Of a stretch of 60,000 bases of DNA, positions 14,426 through 24,400 are shown one piece after another. Source of the DNA: Nematostella vectensis (lineage: Eukaryota > Cnidaria > Anthozoa > Actiniaria > Edwardsiidae). Position numbers and translations under genes: made by a program. Within the stretch, counting starts at the first letter, position 1; every line of letters starts with the position of its first letter. The notes under the pieces were generated by a model that saw only the letters and a program-made list of their open reading frames with translations, was not told where the DNA came from and searched no databases. Location of the stretch: assembly GCF_932526225.1 (NCBI RefSeq), contig NC_064048.1:1915340-1975339 (forward strand), written 5' to 3'.

Positions 14426-15197
14426 TAGGGGTTATGACAGCAGGTTTGTGGGGAGGGAAGCTGACCGGGTTAGACGTATTCCTAGGGACGACACATTGAA
14501 AGACAGGCGTAAAGGTAAGAATGATCGTGTACCTTTTGTAGTCACTTTTCATCCAGCTTTACCTAATTTACCTGGTATTCTTTGTAATTTACAGCCAGTT
14601 CTAGAATTTTCTAGTAGATGTAGGGGTGCTATTGGTAGGGTACCTATGGTGGCTTATAGGAAACCTAGGAGTTTAAAGGATATGCTGGTGCACTCCTCTC
14701 TTAAAGAGGATAGTACTCAGGTTAGAGGTTGTGGTAAGTGTGGCGGTAAAAGGTGTAGGGTGTGTAACTTTCTTAAGACAGGGCGGGAGTTTCGCTGTAC
14801 AGTTACTAATAAGAAATATGTCATTAATTTTGACTTGGACTGTAACTCAGATTTTGTTGTTTATCTAATTACTTGCTCTATGTATAGCAAGCAATACATA
14901 GGGTCTACTATCAATAGTTTTAGGAAGCGTTTTAATAATCATAAAAGTAGGTTAAATAAGCACCCTAGTTTACCGGTAAGTGAAAGAGTTAAGGATGACC
15001 TTATCTATCAACATTTTCATTGCGACAATCATTTAGGTCTTAATAACGTTATGGTACAACTTATAGAAAAGTGTAACTCTGAGGGTCAGCTCAGGGAAAG
15101 GGAAGGCCAGTGGGCTTATCGGCTTAAGTCTATCTACCCGCGGGGTCTTAATAGTGATGACTTTTTTTGTAGTAGGAACCCACGTAGAGATGTATAA
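14406..15197 (+). pseudogene. PLE linker and GIY-YIG endonuclease (right arm)
   Basis: In a different frame from the reverse transcriptase, this open stretch carries the connector (YLVDRGYDSRF, FVVTFHPALPNL), a cysteine-rich cluster (GCGKCGGKRCRVCNF) and the GIY-YIG nuclease (FVVYLITC...KQYIGST), ending SRNPRRDV. The cysteine cluster before GIY-YIG and the order RT-connector-nuclease are the canonical PLE C-terminus. This half of the protein looks intact; the loss is upstream. Confidence 0.85.
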
Positions 15198-15309
15198 ATT
15201 CTTTTATTTATAGCGCGCGCTATTCTAGAAAATGGGCGTTTTTGTCAGTTGTAATGCTTTTGTGTCTCGCGCCACTATTCTGATGTAAATAAGCTTGTTA
15301 CGATTCACC

Positions 15310-15365
15310 TTCTTCAGTCTGCCCTGAAGAAGTCTTATTAAAGACGAAAATTTGGCAGAGTCGAT
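15310..15365 (+). ncRNA. Candidate hammerhead-ribozyme-like motif, PLE right end
   Basis: Core pieces of a hammerhead occur in order: CTGAAGA (15324-15330, fits CUGANGA), a hairpin GTCTT/AAGAC as stem II, GAAA (15346-15349), and GTC (15360-15362) as a possible cleavage triplet. Hammerheads are documented in PLE terminal repeats. One extra A precedes stem II, stem III is weak, and the CTTCTTCAG/CTGAAGAAG hairpin (15309-15332) competes with the fold. Activity is not assured. Confidence 0.45.
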
Positions 15366-15399
15366 TTCCAGTTTTTGGTGTATTGCACTCTAAAGCGAG

Positions 15400-15680
15400 A
15401 GTGTAGCAGCTATATACATAACAACAGAGTCCAAGAGGATAAAACAACCACAGAAAGAACGTAATCACAGACTAATACTATCCCAGAATCGGTAAAAATG
15501 GTAAAAGAGAGTAGATTATACCAACCTTCTCACCACGCGACTCGTCCGCCATTTTGATCTTTTTTGTGAAACAAACAGGCAGCCCAACAAGGATTCTTTT
15601 TGTGATCAATATGTCAGACGGGACTCCTGTGGAATCCTCACGAACACGGCGAGAGTTGAGACTCAAACTCTTCCAGTTTT
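15400..15680 (-). pseudogene. Orphan copy of the promoter and first exon of the 45-54 kb gene
   Basis: The minus strand from about 15670 down to 15400 matches, without indels over its central part, the plus strand at about 45650-45920. Both contain TCAAAATGGCGGACGAGTCG, encode MADES-x-G and have a GTGAGAAGG splice donor directly after (exon end here at 15534, ATG at 15552). Similarity continues into the intron. Upstream, both copies keep the same open frame (STGVPSDI, ILVGLPVC). No downstream exons of the gene are present beyond this copy: the Penelope element and then the 6.5-kb minisatellite follow. It is either a dead duplicate or a free-standing promoter and donor. Confidence 0.7.
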
Positions 15681-15689
15681 AGCCTGCAA

Positions 15690-16469
15690 TTGCCCGCAAG
15701 CGTTTCTGTGGAGTTTTAGCGAGAAGGGGGAAGGGTCTTCCCGCTTGCTACGCAGGCTATTCGAGTTCTCCTTTCACTGTTCTGCTGTCTTTTTCTTTTA
15801 CTCTTTCGCGATTTAGACACATAAGATTTATACAACTTTTTTTTCAAAAGCAACAGCAACCCGGGCATAAAAAAAAAGAATGAACGCGAATTCGAGCTAT
15901 AAAATTATTTTTATCAACGGAGGTGTGTATGATGAAAAAAGATTTTAATATATTAAGTCACTCTATAATTATTCTGCTCTAAAGCGAAAAACAAGCTGTT
16001 AACCCCATCCCCCACTCCTACAAAAAACAACTTCTCCACTTTTGCGCGCCACAGGAGTCCCGAAAGCCAACTGGAAGCTAACCAATCACTGTGAAAATGA
16101 AATGAACTAGAAATCGGAGCGACCTTCATGGACTTCTGCGTTTTTTTGAGTATGCACGATTTCAGCTTCCCACTTTTGTTTTTTTCTTTCTTCACCCAAA
16201 TAGGACCGGGGGTAACGATTTCTCTCGCTGGCTGTTGATGATGGTGATAACATTACAGGGGCGGATCCAGCTCCCGACATGAAGGGGGGGGGGATATAAA
16301 ACTAGGATGAATTAGTTAATTTTACATATAAAGAAAATTTTGCCAGAAATTTTCGTTTTTGCCAAACGCGGTCACTTCCATATAAGGAAACTAATACATT
16401 CCTTATTTGGAAAAACTTCTTGATATTTGTCATTTTTAAGGTTGCCGTATCGCAGGTGCTTCGTAAACT
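15690..16469. other. Non-coding region with a possible transposon terminus
   Basis: No convincing exon. At 16257 the sequence CAGGGGCGGATCCAG followed by a G-run resembles the terminal bases of short hAT-like non-autonomous elements known from many animals; the matching end was not found. Confidence 0.3.
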
Positions 16470-19400
16470 TTATGACTTGTAATCAGAAGAGAAAAACAGT
16501 GACTGTGACCATCTGTAGTCAAGGGGGGTCTCTAAAGAGAAACTAAGATTCCTCGGTACCAGACCCCCTTCATATGGTTGCGTCCGGAAGCACGCAAAGG
16601 GGAGGGGGCCCACCATACCGTCGCCATCATATGGGAACCGCCACATCATGGGGCTAGAAACTTCATTCATACCTGAGGTAAAAGTAATACGTGGTGTAGC
16701 GGGTTCACGTTTCAGCTCATGCGTAATCCGGCGATTTCCGAATTTCAGAAGTATATCCCAGAGCTCGCTATTTCGCTTCTTGAGTTCAGAAGCCAAGGTC
16801 ACGTGGATGTCACGTGGGCATTCACGTGATGAGTTCAACACCAGTGACGCCATATCCGGAAGAGATTTAGATCGACGTCTAGACCTTGAAGATGCTATAG
16901 TCTTCAGCAAACCGTTGGCTGAATAAAAAAATAGAATATAATAATTTAGAAAAAGGTGTGCAGTACGATTGCTAAGGTTTCAAACACGCACACACCTCAG
17001 GCGCGTAACCCCCACCTTCTCTTGGCCGTCAAAAAGTGGGTCATTCCTTATAGGGAATCTTCAAATACTATGCTTTTTCTTTGGTCTCACTCATATCTGA
17101 GCTTTAGCACATTTCGAAATATTTGTGGAGGGGGGCACGATACAGAAACATAAGGAAATATTGGGGGCACAGCCACGTTCCTACTGGTCATTTCTTTATA
17201 ATGTTTGAAAATATTTGAAAATGAGGTGTTTGCGCAATGATACTAGAACATGATCCTGCCGCCTCGCCAATTTAATTTTCATTCATATCAATCCTGACAT
17301 TCATCAGTTACCCTGCACTGATCGTACCTTCAAGCTTAACGACCAGCAAGTCAAGCAAAGCGTCTCTGTACTCTGTTTCATCCATCTCAACCTTGAACAC
17401 AAAGGTCCTCTTCGCAGCGAGCTGGACGAGCTCTTCCGTGACTAAAACCCTATAGAGCGCGTCACGCAATGTGCCGTCACGGTACCTGGGACAGATAAGG
17501 AAGATGAACAAGGGCCGGTTCCTAGAAAGCAGGTTAGCGCTAACCTAAGACTGAATACGGCTTTCTCTACATTGGTTTGGATAAAAGGGTCATCCCTGGG
17601 TAAACGTTAACTTGATTTCTAGGTACGCGGCCCTGAGCAACAGCACGTACACCTGTGGGGTTCACAGGCCCGTAAACCGGGGGGGTTCAAAGGCCCGTAC
17701 ACCAGGGGGGTTCACAGGCCCGTACACCGGGGGGGTTCACAGGCCCGTACACCGGGGGGGTTCACAGGCCCGGACACCAAGGGTTCACAGGCCCGTACAC
17801 CGGGGGGGTTTACAGGGTACGCCCCCCCTTCCCAACCAGCAGCCAAAAAATGGGTTAGTTTTTATGGGAGGAAGAAATAAGGAACGGACAAATAGAAAAT
17901 TAGACAATTGAAGGGGTGGTGGGTGAGGGAAAAATCATAAACGATGAAAACCCTGGGAAAAAATGCATGCAGCCCAAACAGAAAAACATGCGTACAACAG
18001 TTTAAAATATTCATGCATGTCTTACGAGAAATAAAACATGCAGGACTGAAACCTCCCCCTCTTCAATTTTTTAATGGCCTGTCCCTAACCTGCGTGCATC
18101 TGGTACTGACATCCGGTCCTGACATCCGGTAATGACATCCGGTACTGCCATTGGTAATTACCGTCTAACCAAAGATTAGCGCGCGACGTACCGGATGTAA
18201 CCAGGCGAAGGGGAAACGGGGGAAGAGGTGAAAGGGAGACGAATAGAATTCATTTTCACCTTTTCCAAAACTCGCGTAAAGCATCAAGATCGTTGGCTTG
18301 GAACACTATTGTGATGGAGCCTTTCGATAGGGTCTTCATCAGGATACCCGTAGGAAGAACCACGGTGGTCACTAGGTGCGCTAAGGTGTCTGGGTCATCC
18401 TTGTATCGATTGAGAATGTAGCCACAACCTAGGTACCAGGCCCCTCTACCGGCAAGCTCAAGGACGACACGTGCAGAAAGCTCTAGAATATTAGGAACCA
18501 TATTAGGAATCATATAAAAGACACAGGCCAGTAGCTAGGATTTTGAGCAGGAGGGACAGTTTGTTTACCATAAAGCGACCATCAAGCGCGTACACAGGGT
18601 ACGCGCGCACACCCCCCCGCCCCCTTGGCGGCCAAAAAGCGGCTCATTTCTTTATAAGGAATTTCCATGATACCTATGACTACGTACCCCCTCCCCCTTC
18701 CCTCCCCCTCCCCCCCTCCCTCCCCCTCCCCCTCCCCCATCGGCCAATCATGGGAACCATTTTCTTTTAGCGGATCTTCCAGTCCAGTGGGAGGGTTCTT
18801 CCGAAAACATGAAAAAATTTGGTTTAAAGTGAAAACCCGTAGCTCAAGTAAGAGGAGGTTCTATAGGGTTGGATTGAAAATTTCTGCTCATAGTGGTTTT
18901 ATTCTGCTGATGCCATATACACATAAATCCTGAAAAGCCAGGGTTGAAGGATATCGCAGAGACGTTAGATCTAGTTCTCGTTGTTAAAATCCGATAGTGT
19001 TATGAGGGAAAGAAAAAACAGGATCCTTTAGACAGAATATCTAATTATGAAGTAATGCATCTCATATGCTTCCTTCTAAGATTTCTTCGCTATAAAAAAA
19101 AAACGCCGACTTTAGAGGGTTGCAATTTCTCTCCCCCCCCCCCTTCCCTTCGCATTTCACCCATTTTCGGCCTAATGAAATTCCCTTCAATGTACTAGCA
19201 GACTGTTATTTTATGGAACTCACCACCATGCTTCCTAGACTCGTGTGAATGAGTACCTGTAGGTATAAAAAGGACAGAGGACATAATCATCATCATCATC
19301 ATCATCATCATCAACAACAACAAAAACAACAACAACAGAGTCATCATCACCACCAAGCAGTAATGAATAACAGAGAGTAAGTACGCAGCTGCTTTGTCTC

Positions 19401-20045
19401 CTATTATCTTTGTTCTACAAAGGAGTTCTTTTGTCTCTATTCTTCTCGTTCTTTGTGTCGAGGTGCGGATATTGTCCATTTGCCCAATCAAATTGCAGCT
19501 TGTAAGAGCTGCGTGCGGACATAACAGACTGCTGTATTTTAGTATCATAGTTAACTATGATTTTAATAATCAAAATGTTGATAATTAACCCCCAAAAACA
19601 TTTCTGACGAAAGAAAAGTACATAAACATACCCTTTACCCAACTTTACTGTTTACATGCTCCTCACCGTGTGAACTGTCACCTTCTAGGCTGTTCTTTGC
19701 GATAGTGTTATTATTCGGATCTTGATTACACGATTGTTTCTTCCTTATATCCAACAAAGACTGCGCGAAGACCCTCCTTTCTAGCTCAAATTCTTCAACT
19801 TTCTTCACCAAAGCAAAATGCTTCAACTGCATTAGCAAAAACTTCAGAATGTCTAGATTATCTGCATTCATTCTTTTACAGTCCTCAAGCTCACAAAAGA
19901 ATTCTAGAACACCTTCAATGGCATCGCGCTTGGCCCGAGGAATAAAGTCTGCTGCGAGGAATTTCATACCTCGGCAGTCCTCATCTGTTAATTGTTGCGC
20001 TAACTGTAGAAGGAACACTCTGTATTTAGACACTGGTTCCTCCAT
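16470..20045 (-). CDS. Death-effector-domain protein, five-exon model, 361 aa
   Basis: Exons by matched GT-AG sites and phase: 20045-19649, 18482-18260, 17485-17328, 16918-16673 and a tentative last exon 16531-16470. Residues about 6-90 form a death effector domain (LTDEDCRGMKFLAADFIPRA, then NLDILKFLLMQL and VKKVEEFE), the six-helix fold used by FADD and caspase-8 to build signalling complexes; the usual RxDL motif is weak (KHFAL). Residues about 175-255 form a second module spanning exons 2 and 3 (GSITIVFQANDLDALREFW, LVTEELVQL), resembling a segment I recall beside death-fold and NACHT domains in invertebrate immune proteins; I cannot name the family. Exon 4 is basic (SRSRRRSKS) and then helical. 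No protease or NACHT domain is seen. All four joins keep frame. The last intron is uncertain because it is open and in frame if retained. Confidence 0.72.
16532..16672 (-). other. Optional 141-nt in-frame intron at the 3' end of the DED gene
   Basis: A donor GTATGA follows TTTACCTCAG at 16673, and an acceptor CTCTTTAG ends at 16532. The interval is 141 nt, a multiple of three, with no stop codon in the gene's frame, so splicing or retention both give a complete protein ending at 16470. Confidence 0.45.
16997..17070 (+). repeat. Short interspersed repeat copy 1 (DED gene intron)
   Basis: Contains GCGCGTAACCCCC, then GGCCGTCAAAAAGTGGGTCATT and CTTATAGGGAATCTTC. The same order of blocks recurs near 17.82 and 18.60 kb, suggesting one family of short non-autonomous element. 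Confidence 0.45.
17655..17815 (+). repeat. Short minisatellite, about 25-bp unit, six to seven copies
   Basis: Repeats of GTTCACAGGCCCGTACACCG plus a run of G. It lies in the intron between exons 2 and 3 of the DED gene. The unit resembles the single sequence CAGGCCCGTAACAAGGGGGG at about 26687, so it may have grown from a transposon end. Confidence 0.85.
17812..17870 (+). repeat. Short interspersed repeat copy 2 (DED gene intron)
   Basis: ACAGGGTACGCCCCCCCTTC, then GCCAAAAAATGGGTTAGTT, the same block order as the copies near 17.0 and 18.6 kb. It abuts the end of the 25-bp minisatellite. Confidence 0.4.
18098..18151 (+). repeat. Four tandem copies of a 15-bp unit
   Basis: The unit is close to TGACATCCGGTACTG, with small changes (CCT or AAT in place of ACT). 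It lies in an intron of the DED gene. Confidence 0.75.
18594..18760 (+). repeat. Short interspersed repeat copy 3 and C-rich tract
   Basis: ACAGGGTACGCGCGCACACC, then GGCGGCCAAAAAGCGGCTCA and TTATAAGGAATTTCC, matching the two nearby copies. A (CCCT)n-rich tract follows at about 18685-18740. Confidence 0.45.
19287..19337 (+). repeat. (ATC)n and (AAC)n microsatellite
   Basis: Simple trinucleotide repeats in the first intron of the DED gene. Confidence 0.9.
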
Positions 20046-21390
20046 AACTGAGGCAAGAGACGTGGCGTGTTATTTAACAATGTCAATATCTAGAATCATA
20101 TGAAGCTATTGATTTGCATTCCGCGTTCCATTCCGCTTGACTGTCGACCATTCAAGCAAACAATATACACACGAGCTTGCTGTGGCAAAACAAACGCGTA
20201 GCTTGCAAGGTGGCGATTACAGAAAGCGAGAAAAAATTGGAGCGAGCGGCCAGGGGAGACTTGGGTTAAAAGAGGGAACGAAGCTTCCCTCCTCCCTCCC
20301 GGCCGAGAAAACTCTTGACTCATCTGTGCATCCCCTCGGCAATTCCAGGGTACGCTTCTGTTATGTTAAAACTAAACACGCCTCTACCCATATACTTTTA
20401 CGTCTTCAAAAACTACATACGTTGCATTGATATCGACTGCTCGCATCTCAGATAATATAGGAGAAGCATGGAGTACACCTTTTTTTTCATAAGAACCTTT
20501 TTTATAAGAACGTCCAGCCTTAGATTTCACACAATTTTAAGAATATGCTAAGAACATGCCGAGGTTCAATGTCAGAAAAAATATTACTTTTTTAGTTCTG
20601 ATACGTTCTAAAATGCAGAATGAAATTGTGCTCATAATGACAACCTTATATATAATTCTATTGATCATTTGCGTAGCTCTCTTTCTAATAATTCATTGGG
20701 TATTATATTTTAATATACACTAAAATTTAAGAACATCGTTCAAAACATATTCAGCCTTTAAATGTCCCAAAAATTAGAACGGCCCAGCCTCATCTGAAAA
20801 CTAGACGCTGCACCAGCGTTTACTCGGGCTACAAAAGGAATCACGGAAAAATGTAGTCTGCCTGTACCTGCTGGTGAGCTCACAGGCCTCCCAGGCTCTG
20901 AGCAAGTACGGGTGAAACTCTGGATGATGGGCTTCCTGTGGTGAGCTTTTTTGAAAGGGCTTTTCATATGTAATAAAAATATCGCTTCTAAACTGTAATT
21001 TTTTAACTTTCAAATGTTAAAATATCTCAATAAACATGCTTAGATACTTAATGAACATCTGTAAAGTGATTATTTTAGAGTTTAGGGCCGTTTAAGTGTG
21101 ATTTGCGAACGCTAGATTTCGGTGTCCTAACAGAGTGAAGAGAAAAGGGTTAAAGGCAGGCAACCACAGGCCGCTCGTCGACCAACCGCTCTCGGTGTTC
21201 GCCAAATCTATAACCCTTCCTCGCATCCTCTAAAGACGACATTCTGGCAATCGACGATCGGATAATATTTCTAAATGCTACCCGAGGTTCAGGTTCTCAA
21301 ACCTACTTTAGCCAAAGAAATTCTACCACGAAGTTTATAAGCTCGCTTTCTCAATATGATCTCGAAATTTTCAGCTCAAAAAGGAATCTC
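20046..21390. other. Region upstream of the DED gene, no gene seen
   Basis: The DED gene promoter should lie in the first few hundred bases; no TATA box is obvious. Between 20760 and 20960 a C/G-richer stretch shows no splice-framed exon on either strand. Confidence 0.45.
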
Positions 21391-21416
21391 AGGAATGTAG
21401 AAACGGTCGAATCCGA

Positions 21417-24400
21417 GCTTCTACTTCTACTTCTACTTTATTAACTGATAAAACCATGTCGGTATCACATCAGTATAAATAAATACAAGGTAAAAATATA
21501 CAGATCTGGAATAATTTACATAACTTATACAATATATTCATAATTTGTAAAATAAATTTATAAAATAATTTTCAATAAAGTAATTCAATTAAATAATTTA
21601 GCTTAATTAATTTATAACTTGAATACTAGAACCACTGGCCATTATCAATTAAATGCTGCTGAAGCTTCTCTTTGAATTTGCCCTTTTCTTTTATGTTGGT
21701 AATTGAACCTGGTAAATTGTTCCAAAAATTTATAGACCACGGGAAAAAGCTATTTGCATGCTGGTTGCGCTTGGAATGTGTTCTATGGAAGCGCTTGGAG
21801 TTGCCATTCCTTGAAGGCCGGTCCATCGGAACCAAGAAGGGCTCTCCCTCAATGTCCACAGTTCCATAAACAACCTGATGGAACATGGACATTCGAGAGA
21901 GAGTCCGTCTGCCCTCAAGGGATGGCCACTCCAGCTCCCTTAGCATGTTTGTTACGACCCCTGGCTCCCTCAAATAATTATTATAGCAAACTCTGGCTGC
22001 AGTCCTCTGCACCATATCAAGGCGGTGTTTATCCTTTTGGAGATGCGGGTACCAGACAGAGTTTGCATATTCAAGCTTCGGTCTAACTAGACTGCAATAG
22101 AGTTTAGACTTGCAGTCTACCGAGGCTGTTCTAAAATTTCTTCTAATGACCCCAAGGGTCTGATTTGCACTAGATGTAATTTGTGCGATGTGTTTATCCC
22201 ATTTTAAATCCCCTGAGAGTAGTACTCCTAGATAGGAGTGATGGTAAACCCTCTCTAGAATCCTGTTGTTAAGTATATAGGGATGGTCTGGAATTTTCGC
22301 TCTGCTTGTGGAGAAGCACATAGTGTGGCATTTCTCCACATTAAAGGCCATTTGCCAATCCCTCTCCCATCTATTTAGAGCATCAAGATCGTTTTGTAAA
22401 GCTAGGCTGTCATTTGAGCCATCAATAGTGCGATATAAAAGGCAGTCATCTGCAAAAAGCCTAATAGTTGACGAGATATTTAGAGGGAGATCATTTACAA
22501 AAAGCAGGAACAAAAGTGGTCCTAAAACTGTTCCTTGTGGTACACCAGAGGTAACAGAGCATTGACTGGATGTTGCACCCTCTAGTGTTACACACTGTGA
22601 TCTCTGGGTGAGGAAATCTTCCATCCAGGTCAGCAAGCTACCCCTGATGCCATAATAGCTTAATTTGTAAAGAAGTCGTCTATGCGGCACTCGGTCAAAG
22701 GCCTTTGAAAAATCTAAGATAAAAGCATCAACCCGTTTCCCTTGATTTATGGCGCTTACCAAGTCATGGCATGTTATAATTAATTGTGTTTCACAGTTCC
22801 TCCTTTTACGGAAACCATGTTGAAAATCGCTAAGTATGCCATGCTGCTCCAAATGTTGCCAAACATGGTGGCATATTACATGCTCCAAGATTTTGCAAGT
22901 AACAGATGTAAGGGAAACGGGTCGATAGTTATTTGGTGATGATCTTTTACCTTTTTTAAAAATTGGCACTACATTGGCAATTTTCCAGTCCATGGGTAAT
23001 TTTCCCTGATCTAAGGACTGTTGGAAAAGTTGTGTATATAGGGGTGCCAACTCTTGGGATAATTCCTTTAAAATACGAGTTGGCAATTTATCAGGCCCCC
23101 CAGCCTTATTTGAATCAAGTGAATTCAAAAGCTTCTGAACACCATTTGAGGTGACTATGATTTTACCCATTTCTTGGCTTGATGAATTTGGATTTAAGCT
23201 TGGTGCTGTACTGGATTCCTCTTTAGTAAAAATAGAGAAAAAATAACCATTGAGGACATTTGCTTTGTCTAGGCTATTTGAAACAGCAATATTATGCTGG
23301 TTATGAAGTAGGTTAATACCCATGTTATCTTGCCTTTTTGATTTCACAAATCTCCAAAATTTCTTAGGTTGTTCTCTTTGAGAGGACCCTAGCAAATTAT
23401 TTATATAATCTCCATATGATTTATTTAGCTTATATCTATAGGCTTTCCGAGTTTGTCTAAATTTCCTTTTGTCACTTTCCAAACCTGTACGTTTCTGGGT
23501 GTTATACAATCTTTGGACTTTTCTTTTGAGTTTGTTTAGATTGTGAGTAAACCAAGGGAGATTGTACCTACTTGAGGACATTTTAGCAGGGATATATTCC
23601 TCCATAAGAGAAGAAAGTTTTCCTTTTAACATGTCCCAGTTTTCCTGCAATGATCGAACAGTGAAGTTTGTGAAATAAACAGAGCTAAACTCTAGTAGGT
23701 CCCTTTTCATGTCAACAAAGTTCCCTTTTGAATACAGAAAGATCTTCCTCCTGATCGGGCGTGCCAGTTTTGGTGTAACTAAGGTTTGTATCTCCACACA
23801 TCCATGGTCTCCCATTGCAGGTTTGACATGTACTGAGTCAACAAGGGTGCTATTTGTTGTAAAGAGCAGGTCAAGTATCTTATCACCACGGGTAGGCTTA
23901 TCTACCACTTGCTCCAAACTATAAATGCTGCACATCTCCAGTAGCTTCTCGCAAGCTGTGACGTGACGGCTTCCTCTTGCAATGGTGTTTGTTTCCCAGC
24001 ATATGTCTCCTCCAAGGTTGAAATCACCTCCGAGATATATAACTGAATTTCCAGACTTCCTCTGTAGTTTTGAAAGGGAGCGGTCTAACTCATCAAGTGC
24101 CTCGCAAGAACTGTCAGGGTTGTAAAAAGCTCCAATATATACATGTTTCCTTCTGTTAATAGAGACTTTAATCCAAACTGTTTCGCAGTCTGAGTTAAGT
24201 TCGTAAAGCTCATGACAGCTGAGATCCTTGACTGCTAATAGAACTCCCCCATATCCATCCGGTCTATCCTTCCGAAATACTGAGTAATTAGAAGGGAAGA
24301 ATTCACAGGTTTTAACACTGGGATTCAACCAGGTCTCAGTTCCAATTACTATATCTGGACTCTCAGTTGCTAGGAAAGCTTGAAATTCACAGTTCTTATT

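Larger units (their letters stand above)
13210..15399 (+). mobile_element. Penelope-like element, head-to-head inverted, with target duplication
   Basis: A composite PLE. The right-hand part (13880-15386, plus strand) is a 5'-truncated element with reverse transcriptase, then GIY-YIG endonuclease, then a 3' non-coding end. The left-hand part (13271-13878) is a minus-strand copy of the endonuclease and 3' end, so the two form inverted repeats of about 607 bp (13271-13878 versus 14781-15386). The identical 12-mer CTCTAAAGCGAG sits at 13210-13221 and 15388-15399 and is the best target-site duplication candidate; about 49 unexplained bases lie between the left 12-mer and the left arm. Inverted, 5'-truncated partial copies are typical of PLEs. 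The two arms differ by scattered substitutions. Confidence 0.87.

Noticed and set aside
16040-16065. CCACAGGAGTCCCG shared with the first-exon block at 45690 and its inverted copy
   Set aside because: Only about 14 bases match and the flanks do not.
15953-16195. 80-codon minus-strand frame
   Set aside because: No splice or start support, no motif; basic low-complexity start.
20758-21013. Overlapping minus-strand frames of about 70 codons
   Set aside because: Two frames share the same bases and no splice-framed exon can be built; possibly an old repeat.
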